DNA of 64,000 bases, taken from positions 1,908,001 to 1,972,000 of the forward strand of contig NZ_CP102589.1 of NCBI RefSeq assembly GCF_032818155.1, read 5' to 3'. Of this stretch, positions 43,049 to 52,927 are shown in pieces. The position numbers and the translations under genes are program-made. Below the pieces are notes generated by a model. That model made no database searches and was not told the DNA's origin. It saw only the letters and a program-made list of their open reading frames with translations. Position 1 is the first letter of the stretch. The number at the start of each line of letters is the position of its first letter. The DNA is from Niallia taxi (GTDB taxonomy: Bacteria; Bacillota; Bacilli; Bacillales; Cytobacillaceae).

Positions 43049-44912
43049 GAATTTAACAAAAACATATGGGGAAAAAGAATTATTTCATTCCATATCTTTT
43101 GCGATAAGTGAAAAAGAAAGAGTAGGGCTAATCGGTATTAATGGTACAGGAAAATCATCGCTTTTGAAAATCGTTGCAGGAATTGATTTGCCTGATGAAG
43201 GAGAAATTATTGCTCCAAAGGATTATCGGATAGCTTATTCGTCCCAAAGCCCTGACAGTGATCCGGATATGACGGTTTTAGATTATGTCTATACAGGAGA
43301 CGCTCCTGTTTGGAAGATAGTCCGAAACTATGAAGAAATTTTGCTTAAGCTCGAAACAGACCCGGAAAACAATAAGCTTCATAGTGAACTGTTTGACGTT
43401 CAAAAAAGAATGGATGCACATAATGGTTGGGATGTTCACACGAACACAAAAACTGTATTGACAAAGCTGGATGTCAATTTTTACGACAAAAAAATCGGGG
43501 AGCTATCAGGTGGTCAGAAAAAGCGTGTCTCCCTTGCACAGGTTCTTATCCAAGAACCAGATTTGCTTATACTAGATGAGCCTACAAACCATCTTGACTT
43601 TGAAGCAGTTAAGTGGCTGGAGGATTATTTAGGGAAATTTAATGGAGCACTGCTGTTAGTTACACATGACCGCTATTTCTTAGATCGGGTTACAAACCGG
43701 ATGTTTGAGCTTGAAGGTGGCAATCTTTACAGCTATAAAGGAAACTATGCTGAATTCCTCCAAGCAAAAGCAATTAGGGAAGAGAATGAAGCAGCTACGA
43801 TCGACAAACAGAAAAATTTGTTTAGAAGAGAGCTAGAATGGATTCGCAGGGGTGCTAAAGCTCGTTCCACTAAACAAAAGGCTAGAATTCAGCGCTTTGA
43901 AGAGCTGGATGACAAGCTTTCGTCCGTTTCTGAAAAAGGAAAGCTCGATATTTCTTTAAAAGGCAGCAGATTGGGTAAACAGGTTTTTGAGCTTGTTTCT
44001 GCTACTAAATCGTTCGGAAATAAAATGATATTAAAGGATTTTAATCTGCTTGTAAAGCCTGGTGACAGAATTGGAATTATCGGCCATAACGGTACAGGTA
44101 AATCAACATTGTTGAATATCCTTGCAGGCAAGATTCCGTTAGATACAGGCGATTATATTATCGGCCAAACCGTAAAAACCGCTTATTATACGCAGGAAAA
44201 TGAGGAAATGGATCTAAGTAAGCGAATGATTGAGTATTTAAAGGAAACAGCTGAAATCATTGAAACAACGGATGGAAAAACGATTTCTGCAGCTCAAATG
44301 CTGGAAAGATTCTTGTTTCCGCCACACACACACGGGACAATCATCGGTAAGCTTTCTGGTGGAGAAAGAAGAAGACTGTATTTGCTGAAAATATTGATGG
44401 ACGAACCAAATGTTCTTCTTCTCGATGAGCCGACAAATGATTTGGATACTCAAACCTTGATGGTTTTAGAGGATTATTTAGATGAATTTAAGGGTGTTGT
44501 CATAACTGTATCCCATGACCGCTATTTCCTTGATAAAGTCGCACATGAGCTTCTAATCTTGCAAGGAAATGGGCATATTGGAAGCTATTATGGCAATTAC
44601 ACAGAATATCTGCAAGCAGAAAAGCAAAAAGAGCAGGCTGAAAAAGCAGTGAAGGAAAAGCCGAAGCAGCAGGAACAGCCAAAGCAGAAGAAAGCAAAAC
44701 TAAGCTATAATGAACAAAGAGAATGGGAAACGATTGATAGTGATATTGAGGCATGTGAAAACCGTCTTGAAGAATTAGAAAAGGAAATGGAAAGCATAGG
44801 AAGCGACTTTGAGAAGGCGAATGCTCTCCTGAAGGAACAAGCGGAACAAAATGAAAAATTGGAGCATTTAATTGAGCGTTGGAGCTATCTTTCTGAAATT
44901 GCAGAAGGTTAA
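43029..44912 (+). CDS. ABC-F family ATPase (YfmR/Uup type)
   Basis: ABC-F proteins bind the ribosomal E site and relieve stalled translation. The 627-residue product has two ATPase domains. Walker A motifs are GINGTGKSS (about 37) and GHNGTGKST (about 356). Signatures are LSGGQKKRVSLA and LSGGERRRLYLL, and Walker B motifs are LILDEPTNHLD and LLLDEPTNDLD. A linker (about 250-310) and a C-terminal coiled coil (about 540-627) follow the Uup/YfmR plan; no long antibiotic-resistance linker is seen. The ATG at 43029 lies inside ypgQ, so translation is coupled. Confidence 0.92.
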   Translation: MKSISVENLTKTYGEKELFHSISFAISEKERVGLIGINGTGKSSLLKIVAGIDLPDEGEIIAPKDYRIAYSSQSPDSDPDMTVLDYVYTGDAPVWKIVRNYEEILLKLETDPENNKLHSELFDVQKRMDAHNGWDVHTNTKTVLTKLDVNFYDKKIGELSGGQKKRVSLAQVLIQEPDLLILDEPTNHLDFEAVKWLEDYLGKFNGALLLVTHDRYFLDRVTNRMFELEGGNLYSYKGNYAEFLQAKAIREENEAATIDKQKNLFRRELEWIRRGAKARSTKQKARIQRFEELDDKLSSVSEKGKLDISLKGSRLGKQVFELVSATKSFGNKMILKDFNLLVKPGDRIGIIGHNGTGKSTLLNILAGKIPLDTGDYIIGQTVKTAYYTQENEEMDLSKRMIEYLKETAEIIETTDGKTISAAQMLERFLFPPHTHGTIIGKLSGGERRRLYLLKILMDEPNVLLLDEPTNDLDTQTLMVLEDYLDEFKGVVITVSHDRYFLDKVAHELLILQGNGHIGSYYGNYTEYLQAEKQKEQAEKAVKEKPKQQEQPKQKKAKLSYNEQREWETIDSDIEACENRLEELEKEMESIGSDFEKANALLKEQAEQNEKLEHLIERWSYLSEIAEG

Positions 44913-44946
44913 AACGTTAATATAGTAGATTTGAGGGGGATGCAAG

Positions 44947-46077
44947 ATGAAAATTTTGGCGATTGAACCAACTCCTAGTCCAAATACGATGAAAATCAAT
45001 TTGAATGAAGAGCTGCCAATGGGAAAAAGCAATAACTATAAAAAAGAAAATGCAGAACATGCACCACAAGTGATTCAAGATATTTTGTCTATTGAGGGGA
45101 TTAGAGGGGTGTATCATGTAGCTGATTTCCTAGCAGTTGAACGAAATGCAAAGTATGACTGGAAGGAACTTCTTTCTAAAGTACGCAATGCATTTGGTGA
45201 AGAGGCAGACAGCACAGAAAATGGTCAGGAAATAAATGATCACTTTGGAGAAATAAAAGTGCTAGTGCAAATGTATAAAGGAATTCCAATGCAAATAAAG
45301 CTAACAGATGGAGCAGAAGAAAAGCGTTACGGTTTGCCAGACCAATTTATGCAGGCTGTAGCTGAGGTTAGAATGCCGAATGATAATGTTGTTGCCAGCA
45401 GAAAGTGGCAAGAGTTTGGCGTCAGATACGGTGAATTTGATGAAATAGGACAAGCTGTGCAAGAGGAATTAATGGCTGCCTATCCACAAAGCAGAATCGA
45501 CGCTCTTAGTGATGCGGCGAAAAATCCAGAAACAGCAGAAGCAAACGTAATAAAAAGGGAAAAAATAAAGCTGACACTTGAAGACTTGGATCATGAAGAT
45601 TGGAAAGTAAGATATCAAAAGCTAGAGCAAAGTGAAGATCCAACTGTAGAGGATATCCCTGTTTTAACGAAGGCCCTTGCTGATGAAAAACCATCGATTC
45701 GCAGGCTGGCAACCGTATATTTAGGGATGATAGAGGACCCTGCGGTCTTGCCGTCCTTATACATTGCATTAAAGGATAAGACGGTGACAGTAAGACGTAC
45801 TGCAGGTGATTGCCTTTCTGACTTAGGTTTTGCTGAGGCAATGGACGCAATGATTTCAGCACTTGACGATAAAAGCAAGCTAGTTAGGTGGCGCGCAGCA
45901 ATGTTCTTATATGAAGTAGGGGATGAAAGGGCGCTTGAAGCATTAAAAGCCAATGAGGAAGATCCAGAATTTGAGGTAAGCCTGCAAATTAAAATGGCAA
46001 TTGAAAGAATTGAGCTAGGAGAAGAGGCTAAGGGCTCTGTTTGGAAACAGATGACAGAAGCACGTAAGCAGGATTGA
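44947..46077 (+). CDS. ypgR: YpgR, NifU-N domain plus HEAT repeats (conserved virulence factor C family)
   Basis: The 376-residue protein starts with a Nfu/NifU N-terminal-like domain (about 1-85: EPTPSPNTMKINLNEELP then VADFLAVERNAKYDWKELL). A middle domain follows, then a C-terminal run of HEAT or PBS-lyase repeats (about 215-355), each with the DPAVLPSLYIALKD-type unit. The family includes CvfC of Staphylococcus, needed for virulence by an unknown route. The Nfu_N part lacks the CxxC that would hold iron-sulfur. The start follows GAGGGGGATG. Confidence 0.88.
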   Translation: MKILAIEPTPSPNTMKINLNEELPMGKSNNYKKENAEHAPQVIQDILSIEGIRGVYHVADFLAVERNAKYDWKELLSKVRNAFGEEADSTENGQEINDHFGEIKVLVQMYKGIPMQIKLTDGAEEKRYGLPDQFMQAVAEVRMPNDNVVASRKWQEFGVRYGEFDEIGQAVQEELMAAYPQSRIDALSDAAKNPETAEANVIKREKIKLTLEDLDHEDWKVRYQKLEQSEDPTVEDIPVLTKALADEKPSIRRLATVYLGMIEDPAVLPSLYIALKDKTVTVRRTAGDCLSDLGFAEAMDAMISALDDKSKLVRWRAAMFLYEVGDERALEALKANEEDPEFEVSLQIKMAIERIELGEEAKGSVWKQMTEARKQD

Positions 46078-46170
46078 CTTAGAAAATTTTTCTTATTTGT
46101 TTAGAATGGTTTATAAACCCCGCTAAAAGGAATAATTTCAGTAATCTAATTATGACGGGGTGTATAAAGC

Positions 46171-46449
46171 TTGAAAAAACATATAGATGAAGACAATAAT
46201 CTCCATATTTCTTTCGGTTCTTTAGCGATTATTCTTAAGGATAAATATCAGCTGGTTTATACAATTAATGATATTCTGATAGGTCTATTATTCTTATTAG
46301 GAACCATTTTTAACATGCTGCTTGAGTGGAAGGTGTTAGGCGCTGTTATGTATATTTGCGGAAGTGTCCTTCTGCTTATTCGCCCAGCTATTCGGATATG
46401 CCGCCTGCTTGGTGTGAGAAGGCTGAATAAAGAAAAAACGTGGCGCTAA
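46171..46449 (+). CDS. YrhK-domain membrane protein
   Basis: The 92-residue product has two hydrophobic helices (DILIGLLFLLGTIFNMLLEW about 36-55 and AVMYICGSVLLLIRPAI about 61-77) joined by a short turn. The N-terminal part fits the YrhK-like domain (LHISFGSLAIIL, YQLVYTINDI). Role unknown. The start is TTG at 46171 after ACGGGGTG. It stands between ypgR and yphP. Confidence 0.75.
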   Translation: MKKHIDEDNNLHISFGSLAIILKDKYQLVYTINDILIGLLFLLGTIFNMLLEWKVLGAVMYICGSVLLLIRPAIRICRLLGVRRLNKEKTWR

Positions 46450-46528
46450 CAGAGTCTCATTTCGTTGCATGAACAATTTCAGTGTTGTATGCTATATTCA
46501 CATGCACAAATTAAAGGAGGAAACAATT

Positions 46529-46963
46529 ATGTCAATGGCATACGAAGAATATATGAAGCAAATGGTTAAGCCAATGCGAGCAGAGCTAGTTAATGCAGGC
46601 TTTGAGGAGCTGACTTCTGAAGAGGCAGTAGAAGAGTTTATTAGCAAAAGTGAAGGGACATCATTAGTTGTTGTTAATTCTGTGTGCGGATGTGCAGCAG
46701 GACTTGCAAGACCTGCTGCAACACAGGCTGTTTTGCAGGCGGAGAAAAAACCTGACCATCTTGTAACAGTATTCGCAGGACAAGACAAAGAAGCAACGGC
46801 TAGAATGAGAGAATTTTTTGGAGATATCGAGCCATCATCTCCTTCTATGGCTTTAATTAAAGACAACCAAGTCGTTCATTTCATTCCTCGTTATGATATC
46901 GAAGGCAATTCAATGGAAGCGATCATGGAAAATTTAATGTCTGCATTTGAGCAAAACTGTTAA
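46529..46963 (+). CDS. brxB: bacilliredoxin BrxB (YphP)
   Basis: Bacilliredoxins remove bacillithiol from protein thiols after oxidative stress. The 144-residue product matches YphP in length and carries the CGC active motif in NSVCGCAAGLARPA (about 51-64). The rest is thioredoxin-like, with a FAGQDKEATARMREFF segment. ATG 46529 follows AAAGGAGGAAAC; the frame open to 46469 has no site. A terminator follows. This implies that the organism uses bacillithiol. Confidence 0.95.
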   Translation: MSMAYEEYMKQMVKPMRAELVNAGFEELTSEEAVEEFISKSEGTSLVVVNSVCGCAAGLARPAATQAVLQAEKKPDHLVTVFAGQDKEATARMREFFGDIEPSSPSMALIKDNQVVHFIPRYDIEGNSMEAIMENLMSAFEQNC

Positions 46964-46984
46964 TTACAGTAATAAAAGATGTAA

Positions 46985-47021
46985 AAGGAGGGCATGTATA
47001 CACTGCCCTCCTTTTTTTAAC
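46985..47021 (+). terminator. terminator after brxB
   Basis: A 10-bp stem AAGGAGGGCA/TGCCCTCCTT is followed by TTTTT. Confidence 0.93.
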
Positions 47022-47055
47022 GCTAACTTAGGTTCTTTATGAAAGGTGTTTAAAA

Positions 47056-47826
47056 ATGATTGTTACAACAGCAGGAAGAACAAATGAAGTGATGAAGCAG
47101 CAGGCGAAAGACGCGGCCTACCTTTTAGGATGTAAATATGTGGACAGAAATAAAAAGACAGTTCGATCACTGTTATCTTTTTATAAAGAGGATGTATTAG
47201 TAGCAGGCAAAGAAAGATACGAGCTGTTTGCCGTAAATGGAGAGGAGCCTTTTTTCTTTCATCCCAGCTCTGCAATGTTCCGTGTGAAAAGACTTCAGAA
47301 AAAAGAGTATGATCCATTTATAGAAGCATGCAATCTATCAGCAGGAAAATCCTTTCTAGACTGTACGCTTGGACTCGCATCTGATAGCATTGTCGCGAGC
47401 TACGCAGTTGGCGATAGTGGTACCGTTGAAGGCTTGGAGGCAAGCCCGGTCATTGCCTTTATCGTCAAAAAGGGACTTTCAAGCTGGCAGGCAGATGAAG
47501 AGGATATTGATAGGGCGATGAGAAGAATAAAGGTTACAGCTGGTCATGCCCTCGATGAATTAAAGAAACGGCAGGATGATAGCGTGGATTGTATTTATTT
47601 CGATCCGATGTTTGAGGAGCAAATCAATTCAGATGGAATAAAGCCATTAAAGAGCCTCGCTGTTTATGAGGGATGGACGAGTGAGATGATAAAGGAAGCA
47701 CGCCGTGTTGCAAAGGAAAGAGTTGTCCTAAAGGATCACTATAAAAGCAGCAGGTTTGAAGATTTTAATTTTAAGCGCATCGACCGAAAAACAGCAAAAT
47801 TTCACTATGGTATTATTGAATTATAG
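47056..47826 (+). CDS. ypiP: class I SAM-dependent methyltransferase, RsmJ-like (YpiP)
   Basis: The 256-residue product has a methyltransferase fold related to RsmJ. The SAM loop is FLDCTLGLASDSIVAS (about 100-115), a later acid is in VEGLEASP, and DCIYFDPMFE (about 178-187) is the catalytic motif IV (DPMF). The N-terminal 80 residues form a separate basic domain, possibly RNA binding. Target is probably RNA but unproven. The name follows position next to yphP as in B. subtilis. Confidence 0.82.
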   Translation: MIVTTAGRTNEVMKQQAKDAAYLLGCKYVDRNKKTVRSLLSFYKEDVLVAGKERYELFAVNGEEPFFFHPSSAMFRVKRLQKKEYDPFIEACNLSAGKSFLDCTLGLASDSIVASYAVGDSGTVEGLEASPVIAFIVKKGLSSWQADEEDIDRAMRRIKVTAGHALDELKKRQDDSVDCIYFDPMFEEQINSDGIKPLKSLAVYEGWTSEMIKEARRVAKERVVLKDHYKSSRFEDFNFKRIDRKTAKFHYGIIEL

Positions 47827-48003
47827 GAAAAATTAAGGAAAGTCAGCTATTATTTTTATATAAATGCTGTATAAATAGTAGCTGAATAATTGAACTTTAT
47901 TATATACTTGAATAGTACTGTAAATTATTAAGCAAGAACCATTTTAAAGAGATAGAATATTCTTTACATGGATTAGCAGGACCTTGAAAGTGAGGTGTTT
48001 ACA

Positions 48004-48594
48004 ATGCCTAATTGGATTCGAAAAAGTCTTGTTGTCTTTGTGTCAATTTTAACATTTGGACTGATTACTCCTTCCCCTTCCTCCTTTTACAATTCTGGGA
48101 ATGGGGACGAAAAGAAGCCTGCAGATGAGAGGCAGCTCCCAGTATCGACAGAATTGTCGCTTGAGCCTGTCGCAGTTCTTGATGAACGATCGGAAAGAGA
48201 AAAGGTCGTGGGCAAGCTGATGGAAGAAGCTGAAGTGCAAAGCTATACGAAATTCGGAAGCAGAATTAAACCAGTCATTGAAGATGAATTTAAACTGGCA
48301 ATTTTGCCGAATATAGAAAAAGCGATAAACGATGTGACAAGCAGCTTCCCTGATGAAGATTTGAGCCAGCTGACCATAAGTGAAATGCCAAGCCCTGGGA
48401 CGAGCGAACGGATTTTTCACATTTTGAAAGACGATCAAGATGTGATTCGCTTTCATGTGAGAAGGGATCGCCCCCCACAAGAAGGCTATTGGTTCAATTT
48501 TCATTATCACACGTTTCAGGATAACTTCCAAAATCATTATGCACTAGGCAACATCTATTGGGATAAGAATATGCCGCCAAGATGGATGAGCTAA
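48004..48594 (+). CDS. ypjP: YpjP family protein, probably membrane-anchored or secreted
   Basis: The 196-residue product has an N-terminal hydrophobic helix (LVVFVSILTFGLITP, about 8-22) after a basic start, then a linker and a soluble domain. That domain ends in the family pattern GYWFNFHYHTFQDNFQNHYALG and IYWDKNMPPRWMS. In B. subtilis ypjP lies just before thyB-dfrA; here a Ter module separates them. The ATG at 48004 follows GTGAGGTG. Function unknown. Confidence 0.88.
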   Translation: MPNWIRKSLVVFVSILTFGLITPSPSSFYNSGNGDEKKPADERQLPVSTELSLEPVAVLDERSEREKVVGKLMEEAEVQSYTKFGSRIKPVIEDEFKLAILPNIEKAINDVTSSFPDEDLSQLTISEMPSPGTSERIFHILKDDQDVIRFHVRRDRPPQEGYWFNFHYHTFQDNFQNHYALGNIYWDKNMPPRWMS

Positions 48595-48626
48595 TAAAAA
48601 CTTTCCCGATAAATTATAATAAAATG

Positions 48627-48653
48627 TGAAACCCTTGGAGCAGTAGAAACGTA
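48627..48653 (+). promoter_or_regulatory. sigma-W-type ECF promoter of the terD-terC unit
   Basis: TGAAAC at 48627-48632, a 17-base spacer and CGTA at 48650-48653, 37 bases before the terD start. B. subtilis yceC-H, the related module, is known to be controlled by ECF sigma factors and sigma-B, which supports this reading. Confidence 0.65.
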
Positions 48654-48689
48654 GATAATTAAAATGAGAAAAAAATGGAGGAATTAATC

Positions 48690-49271
48690 ATGGCAATTAG
48701 TTTATCAAAAGGACAAAAAGTGGATTTGACAAAAGGAAACCCAGGATTAACAAAAGTGGTTGTTGGTTTAGGATGGGACGTTAATAAATACGATGGCGGT
48801 AACGATTTCGACTTAGATACATCTGTATTTTTGTTAGCGGAAAATGGAAAAGTAGCTTCTGACGCTGACTTTGTCTTCTACAATAACACAACTGGCGGTA
48901 ACGGATCTGTCGTTCACTCAGGAGATAACCGTACGGGTGATGGAGACGGTGATGACGAATCAGTTATTATCGATTTGCAAGGTGTACCTGCAAGTGTGCA
49001 AAAAATTGCCTTTACGATTACTATTCATGAAGGTGACGCAAGAAACCAAAACTTCGGACAAGTTTCTAATTCATATGTGCGCATCCTAAATGAACAAAAT
49101 AATGAAGAGCTTATCCGTTATGACTTAGGAGAAGACTTCTCTATCGAAACTGCATTAGTTGTCGGAGAATTATACCGTCACAACGGCGAATGGAAATTTA
49201 GCGCTACTGGCAGCGGCTATCAAGGCGGCTTGGCAGCGTTAGCGACTGATTTCGGACTACAAGTAGGCTGA
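48690..49271 (+). CDS. TerD family protein 1 (YceD-like)
   Basis: TerD proteins bind calcium and are made under stress. The 193-residue product has the standard start [17 protein letters not shown] and the acid Ca sites [12 protein letters not shown] (about 36-47) and [15 protein letters not shown] (about 77-91). It ends [18 protein letters not shown]. Length equals B. subtilis YceD. The ATG at 48690 follows TGGAGGAATT. A sigma-W-type promoter precedes it and terC follows 127 bases on. Confidence 0.94.
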   Translation: MAISLSKGQKVDLTKGNPGLTKVVVGLGWDVNKYDGGNDFDLDTSVFLLAENGKVASDADFVFYNNTTGGNGSVVHSGDNRTGDGDGDDESVIIDLQGVPASVQKIAFTITIHEGDARNQNFGQVSNSYVRILNEQNNEELIRYDLGEDFSIETALVVGELYRHNGEWKFSATGSGYQGGLAALATDFGLQVG

Positions 49272-49398
49272 TTTTAGATAAAGGGGAAACTCTTTTCGGT
49301 TGCATTTCCATTTGATTGCAGGCTGAAAAAAAGAAAAAGCAGCATGATTGTTTAATCATGAATGAAGAAGAGCAATCAATTAGGAGGAACATACACGA

Positions 49399-50181
49399 AT
49401 GGGAATTATTGAAAGCATTATCCATACATACTCTCAGTTTTTTAATTGGGAAATGTGGGGTCAGGTACTAACAGATCCAGTAAGCTGGGGATATATCGGA
49501 ACACTTGTTATTCTTGAAGGGTTATTATCAGCAGACAACGCACTTGTGCTTGCTGTTATGGTAAAGCATCTTCCGCCGGAAAAACGAAAAAAAGCACTTT
49601 TCTATGGTTTGCTTGGCGCATACATCTTCCGTTTCATTGCAATCGGAATCGGTGTATTCCTTATTAAATTATGGTGGGTTAAAGTGCTTGGTGCAGCGTA
49701 CTTGGCATATTTGGCAATCAAGTACTTCATTGATAAACGCAAGGAGAAGAATGCATTAGAAGGAGATGGCGAAGAAGAATCACATGGTATTAACCAAAAT
49801 GGTCTTTTAATTCGTCTTTTCGGAACATTCTGGGGTACAGTTATCGCAGTTGAAATGATGGATATTGCTTTTTCTGTAGACAGTGTTCTTGCGGCATTCG
49901 GTGTCAGCAACCAGGTTTGGGTACTGCTTGTCGGCGGTATGCTTGGAGTCTTGATGATGCGCGGTGTTGCAGGTGTATTCTTGAAGCTTATTGATCGTGT
50001 ACCAGAATTGGAAGGCACAGCATACATTTTGATTCTGATTATTTCAGTGAAAATGCTTTTAGGTGTTGTTGGTGTTCATGTACATCACTACGTATTCTTC
50101 GGCATATTAGTTATCGCTTTTGCCGCGACATTTGTTGTTCATAACCGCAACAAGAAAAAAGCAGAGCAAGGCGAAGCATAA
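49399..50181 (+). CDS. TerC family membrane protein (YceF-like)
   Basis: The 260-residue membrane protein has seven to eight helices. The TerC family carries acidic residues within its helices, seen in LEGLLSADNALVLAVMV (about 40-56) and AVEMMDIAFSVDSVLAAFG (about 150-168). Members are linked to manganese export, protein secretion or stress; B. subtilis has YceF and MeeF/MeeY relatives. The start follows TTAGGAGGAAC. A terminator closes this two-gene unit. Confidence 0.93.
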   Translation: MGIIESIIHTYSQFFNWEMWGQVLTDPVSWGYIGTLVILEGLLSADNALVLAVMVKHLPPEKRKKALFYGLLGAYIFRFIAIGIGVFLIKLWWVKVLGAAYLAYLAIKYFIDKRKEKNALEGDGEEESHGINQNGLLIRLFGTFWGTVIAVEMMDIAFSVDSVLAAFGVSNQVWVLLVGGMLGVLMMRGVAGVFLKLIDRVPELEGTAYILILIISVKMLLGVVGVHVHHYVFFGILVIAFAATFVVHNRNKKKAEQGEA

Positions 50182-50194
50182 GATAGTTAAACTT

Positions 50195-50235
50195 AAAGAA
50201 GGGATAAAGACATCATGTCTTCCCTTCTTTTATTT
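50195..50235 (+). terminator. terminator after terC
   Basis: AAAGAAGGGA pairs with TCCCTTCTTT around a 16-base loop, followed by TATTTCC. It separates terD-terC from the biosynthetic cassette. Confidence 0.75.
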
Positions 50236-50429
50236 CCTTTCCTCCATTCTAATCTCCTCATTGTAGCAAGGATAAATCAATCCAATTGATTACAAAATTC
50301 CCTATAAAAAGAAATATATTAATGCAAGAAGCACTATATTATATTAAAATAAATACGTATTAATTTTATAAAAATATTATCCGAATAATCTGAATATATA
50401 GGTATTATAGTTGAATGGAGTTAGTGAAA

Positions 50430-51629
50430 ATGAAATTATTTGCTGATTTAAATGATAAGCAACGAGAAAAGCTTTTTTATAAAAAACCTGAAGAGTTATC
50501 TATTAATTCAGATAAGGAAATTTTATCCTATGCACTTGCTTCCACCCTGTATATGCCTGCAACAAGACCGAATATATATCATGACCTTCTCATAAAGAAG
50601 CATTCTGGTTTAACTTCTATGGTTATATGCCTGGAGGACTCTATTGGTGATCATGAAGTGGAGCTTGCTGAAGAGAAATTAAAAGAAGAGCTTATCAACA
50701 TCAAGACAAGCATCGAGCAAGGCGTTTTATTAAAAGCTGAGATGCCAATGATTTTTATTCGCATCCGTTCTGTTGAGCAGTTTTTGAGACTGATGGATTC
50801 CCTCCATGAGTGCATCCACTTATTAACAGGAATTGTCATTCCTAAATTTGATGCAGAAGTAGGAAGTATTATTTTGAAGGAATTGGAGGCATATAATAGC
50901 ATAGGAAATTTGCTATATGCTATGCCAATCTTAGAGACGAAAAGAATTATAGAAAAAGAAACTAGACTAGAAGAATTGTTGTCGATTAAGGCAGTGCTCG
51001 ATACATATAAGCAACTTATTTTAAATGTCAGGATTGGCGCGACTGATTTTTGTGGTTTATATGGGATAAGACGGAATACAGATACGACCGTATATGATGT
51101 GACCATTATTCGTGACTGCATCACTGATATCATTAATGTGTTTTTGCGTGCAGATAGCCCTTATGTCGTGTCAGGACCTGTATGGGAATATTTCTCTTCA
51201 AAAGAAAGAATGCTGATCCCACAGCTGCGGGAAACGCCGTTTAGGAAAAGATACGGCAAGGCTGGCATGCAGATGAGGACACAGCTAATTGACAGACATA
51301 TGGACGGCTTGATAAGGGAAGTGCTAATGGATATTACTAACGGTCTAACTGGAAAAACAATCATCCACCCATCCCATATTAAGCCTGTTCAAGCATTAAA
51401 CGTGGTCAGCTATGAGGAATACTTAGATGCTGCAAATATCATTGCAAGCAATAATGGAGATATAGGGGTTATGAAAAGCTCCTTTTCCAATAAGATGAAC
51501 GAAATAAAGCCACATTTTTATTGGGCACAGAAAATCATGCTAAAATCTAGAGTTTATGGGGTGTTCCATGAAGAATTTACATACATTGACTTACTCAAAC
51601 AAGAAAATTTCGTTACCAATCCTAAATAA
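50430..51629 (+). CDS. HpcH/HpaI-type C-C bond lyase of the Ter biosynthetic cassette
   Basis: The 399-residue TIM-barrel enzyme resembles citrate lyase beta subunits and the C-C_Bond_Lyase family tied to ter operons. Visible parts are LYMPATRPNIYHDLL (about 41), MVICLEDSIGDHEVELAEE (about 66-84) with the metal Glu/Asp, FIRIRSVEQF (about 111-120), the conserved IPKFDAEVG, and IHPSHIKPVQALN near 310. The likely reaction is aldol cleavage or condensation of an acyl or sugar-like unit. ATG 50430 follows TGGAGTTAG. Its last 62 bases overlap the next gene. Confidence 0.85.
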   Translation: MKLFADLNDKQREKLFYKKPEELSINSDKEILSYALASTLYMPATRPNIYHDLLIKKHSGLTSMVICLEDSIGDHEVELAEEKLKEELINIKTSIEQGVLLKAEMPMIFIRIRSVEQFLRLMDSLHECIHLLTGIVIPKFDAEVGSIILKELEAYNSIGNLLYAMPILETKRIIEKETRLEELLSIKAVLDTYKQLILNVRIGATDFCGLYGIRRNTDTTVYDVTIIRDCITDIINVFLRADSPYVVSGPVWEYFSSKERMLIPQLRETPFRKRYGKAGMQMRTQLIDRHMDGLIREVLMDITNGLTGKTIIHPSHIKPVQALNVVSYEEYLDAANIIASNNGDIGVMKSSFSNKMNEIKPHFYWAQKIMLKSRVYGVFHEEFTYIDLLKQENFVTNPK

Positions 51630-52926
51630 ATTAAAAATGCATATTGAAATTACGGAAAACCCATTTGAACTGGAGGTACAAGAACTGTTTCAAATGGCGG
51701 CGAGAATTAATAAAAAAAGATCCTTTTTATTCGTCAGCAAGCTACTAGGAAAACATATTCCTATTAAACCACAATTAGGAATGTGGACTGGCTTTGCGCT
51801 TGCTGCCAGATATGAAGAATTAAAGACTGGAGCTGTTTCTTCTAATAAAGAGGTATTGCTGGAAGCCTATTATGACAACATTGCCAGCTTTCGTGATGAA
51901 CCGATTATTGCCAAGGAAATAGCAAGCCCAATTATCATCGGATTTGCAGAAACGGCAACAGCGCTTGGCCATAGTTTTTATAGGGCATTTTCTCATGCGT
52001 CCTTTTTTCATACAACAAGAGAATTAGTGGATGGCATGGACTCCATCATCTCATTTGAGGAGGAGCATTCCCACGCCACCTCACATCGCTGCTATATAGA
52101 TGCCTCCATGCTTGATACACAGAGAGAGGTTATTCTCGTTGATGATGAACTGACAACAGGCAATACGGCCATAAATATCATTCGAGATATACAGGCGAAA
52201 TATCCGCGCACAGAATATACAGTTGTCTCTATCCTTGATTGGCGTTCAAAGGAAAATGAAGCAAAGCTTATAAGTCTACAACAAGAGCTTGGTATAACTG
52301 TCCGCTGTGTCAGCTTATTAAAGGGTGTTTTCCAATTAGACGGTGAGCTGCAAAATATCGGTGACAAACAAGAAGCAACAGGCATATCAACAAATAATGT
52401 GGAAACAGAATATATTAGCTTGAACGAATTTACGAAGGATAGTTTGCTTCCTTTTTCCTCAAGAACGATGCTTGGCGAACGCAATCAAAACCCTTATTTA
52501 GAGAATACAGGCAGATTTGGTCTCAACTCAAGTGAAATAGGTTGGGTCAAGGAAGCGGCCTCCTTCCTTGCGCAAAAGCGCATTGGCAATCAGACACTTT
52601 CCATAGGAACCGGCGAGTTCATGTATATTCCAATGAAGATTGCATCTCTGATGGGGGATGGAGTCTACTATCAATCAAGCACGAGAAGCCCTATATATCC
52701 TCATAATGAACATTATTATGGCGCAAAAACAGCCATTCACTTCCTTAATCCGGAAGATGTTAGTATTGACCACTATTTATATAATTTAATGGAATATCCA
52801 TATGATGATATATTTGTATTTTTTGAGAGGAAACTAGACGAAGCCAGGCTCCAGCCTCTAATTGAGAAGCTTTCGGGCACGGGAGTTAGAAAAATAAACA
52901 TAGTGTATGCAGCGGGGGGTAAGTGA
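51568..52926 (+). CDS. phosphoribosyltransferase with C-terminal TRSP domain
   Basis: The 452-residue product has a PRTase_2-type domain. The PRPP loop is VILVDDELTTGNTAINI (about 188-204), preceded by FAETATALGHSFY (about 126). The C-terminal TRSP domain (about 300-450) is named from the motif STRSPIYPHNEHYYG (about 372). Such pairs occur only in Ter-linked biosynthetic clusters, predicted by Anantharaman, Iyer and Aravind to make a nucleoside-like metabolite. The ATG at 51568 follows GGGGTG and lies well inside the lyase gene. Confidence 0.87.
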   Translation: MKNLHTLTYSNKKISLPILNKLKMHIEITENPFELEVQELFQMAARINKKRSFLFVSKLLGKHIPIKPQLGMWTGFALAARYEELKTGAVSSNKEVLLEAYYDNIASFRDEPIIAKEIASPIIIGFAETATALGHSFYRAFSHASFFHTTRELVDGMDSIISFEEEHSHATSHRCYIDASMLDTQREVILVDDELTTGNTAINIIRDIQAKYPRTEYTVVSILDWRSKENEAKLISLQQELGITVRCVSLLKGVFQLDGELQNIGDKQEATGISTNNVETEYISLNEFTKDSLLPFSSRTMLGERNQNPYLENTGRFGLNSSEIGWVKEAASFLAQKRIGNQTLSIGTGEFMYIPMKIASLMGDGVYYQSSTRSPIYPHNEHYYGAKTAIHFLNPEDVSIDHYLYNLMEYPYDDIFVFFERKLDEARLQPLIEKLSGTGVRKINIVYAAGGK

Positions 52927-52927
52927 G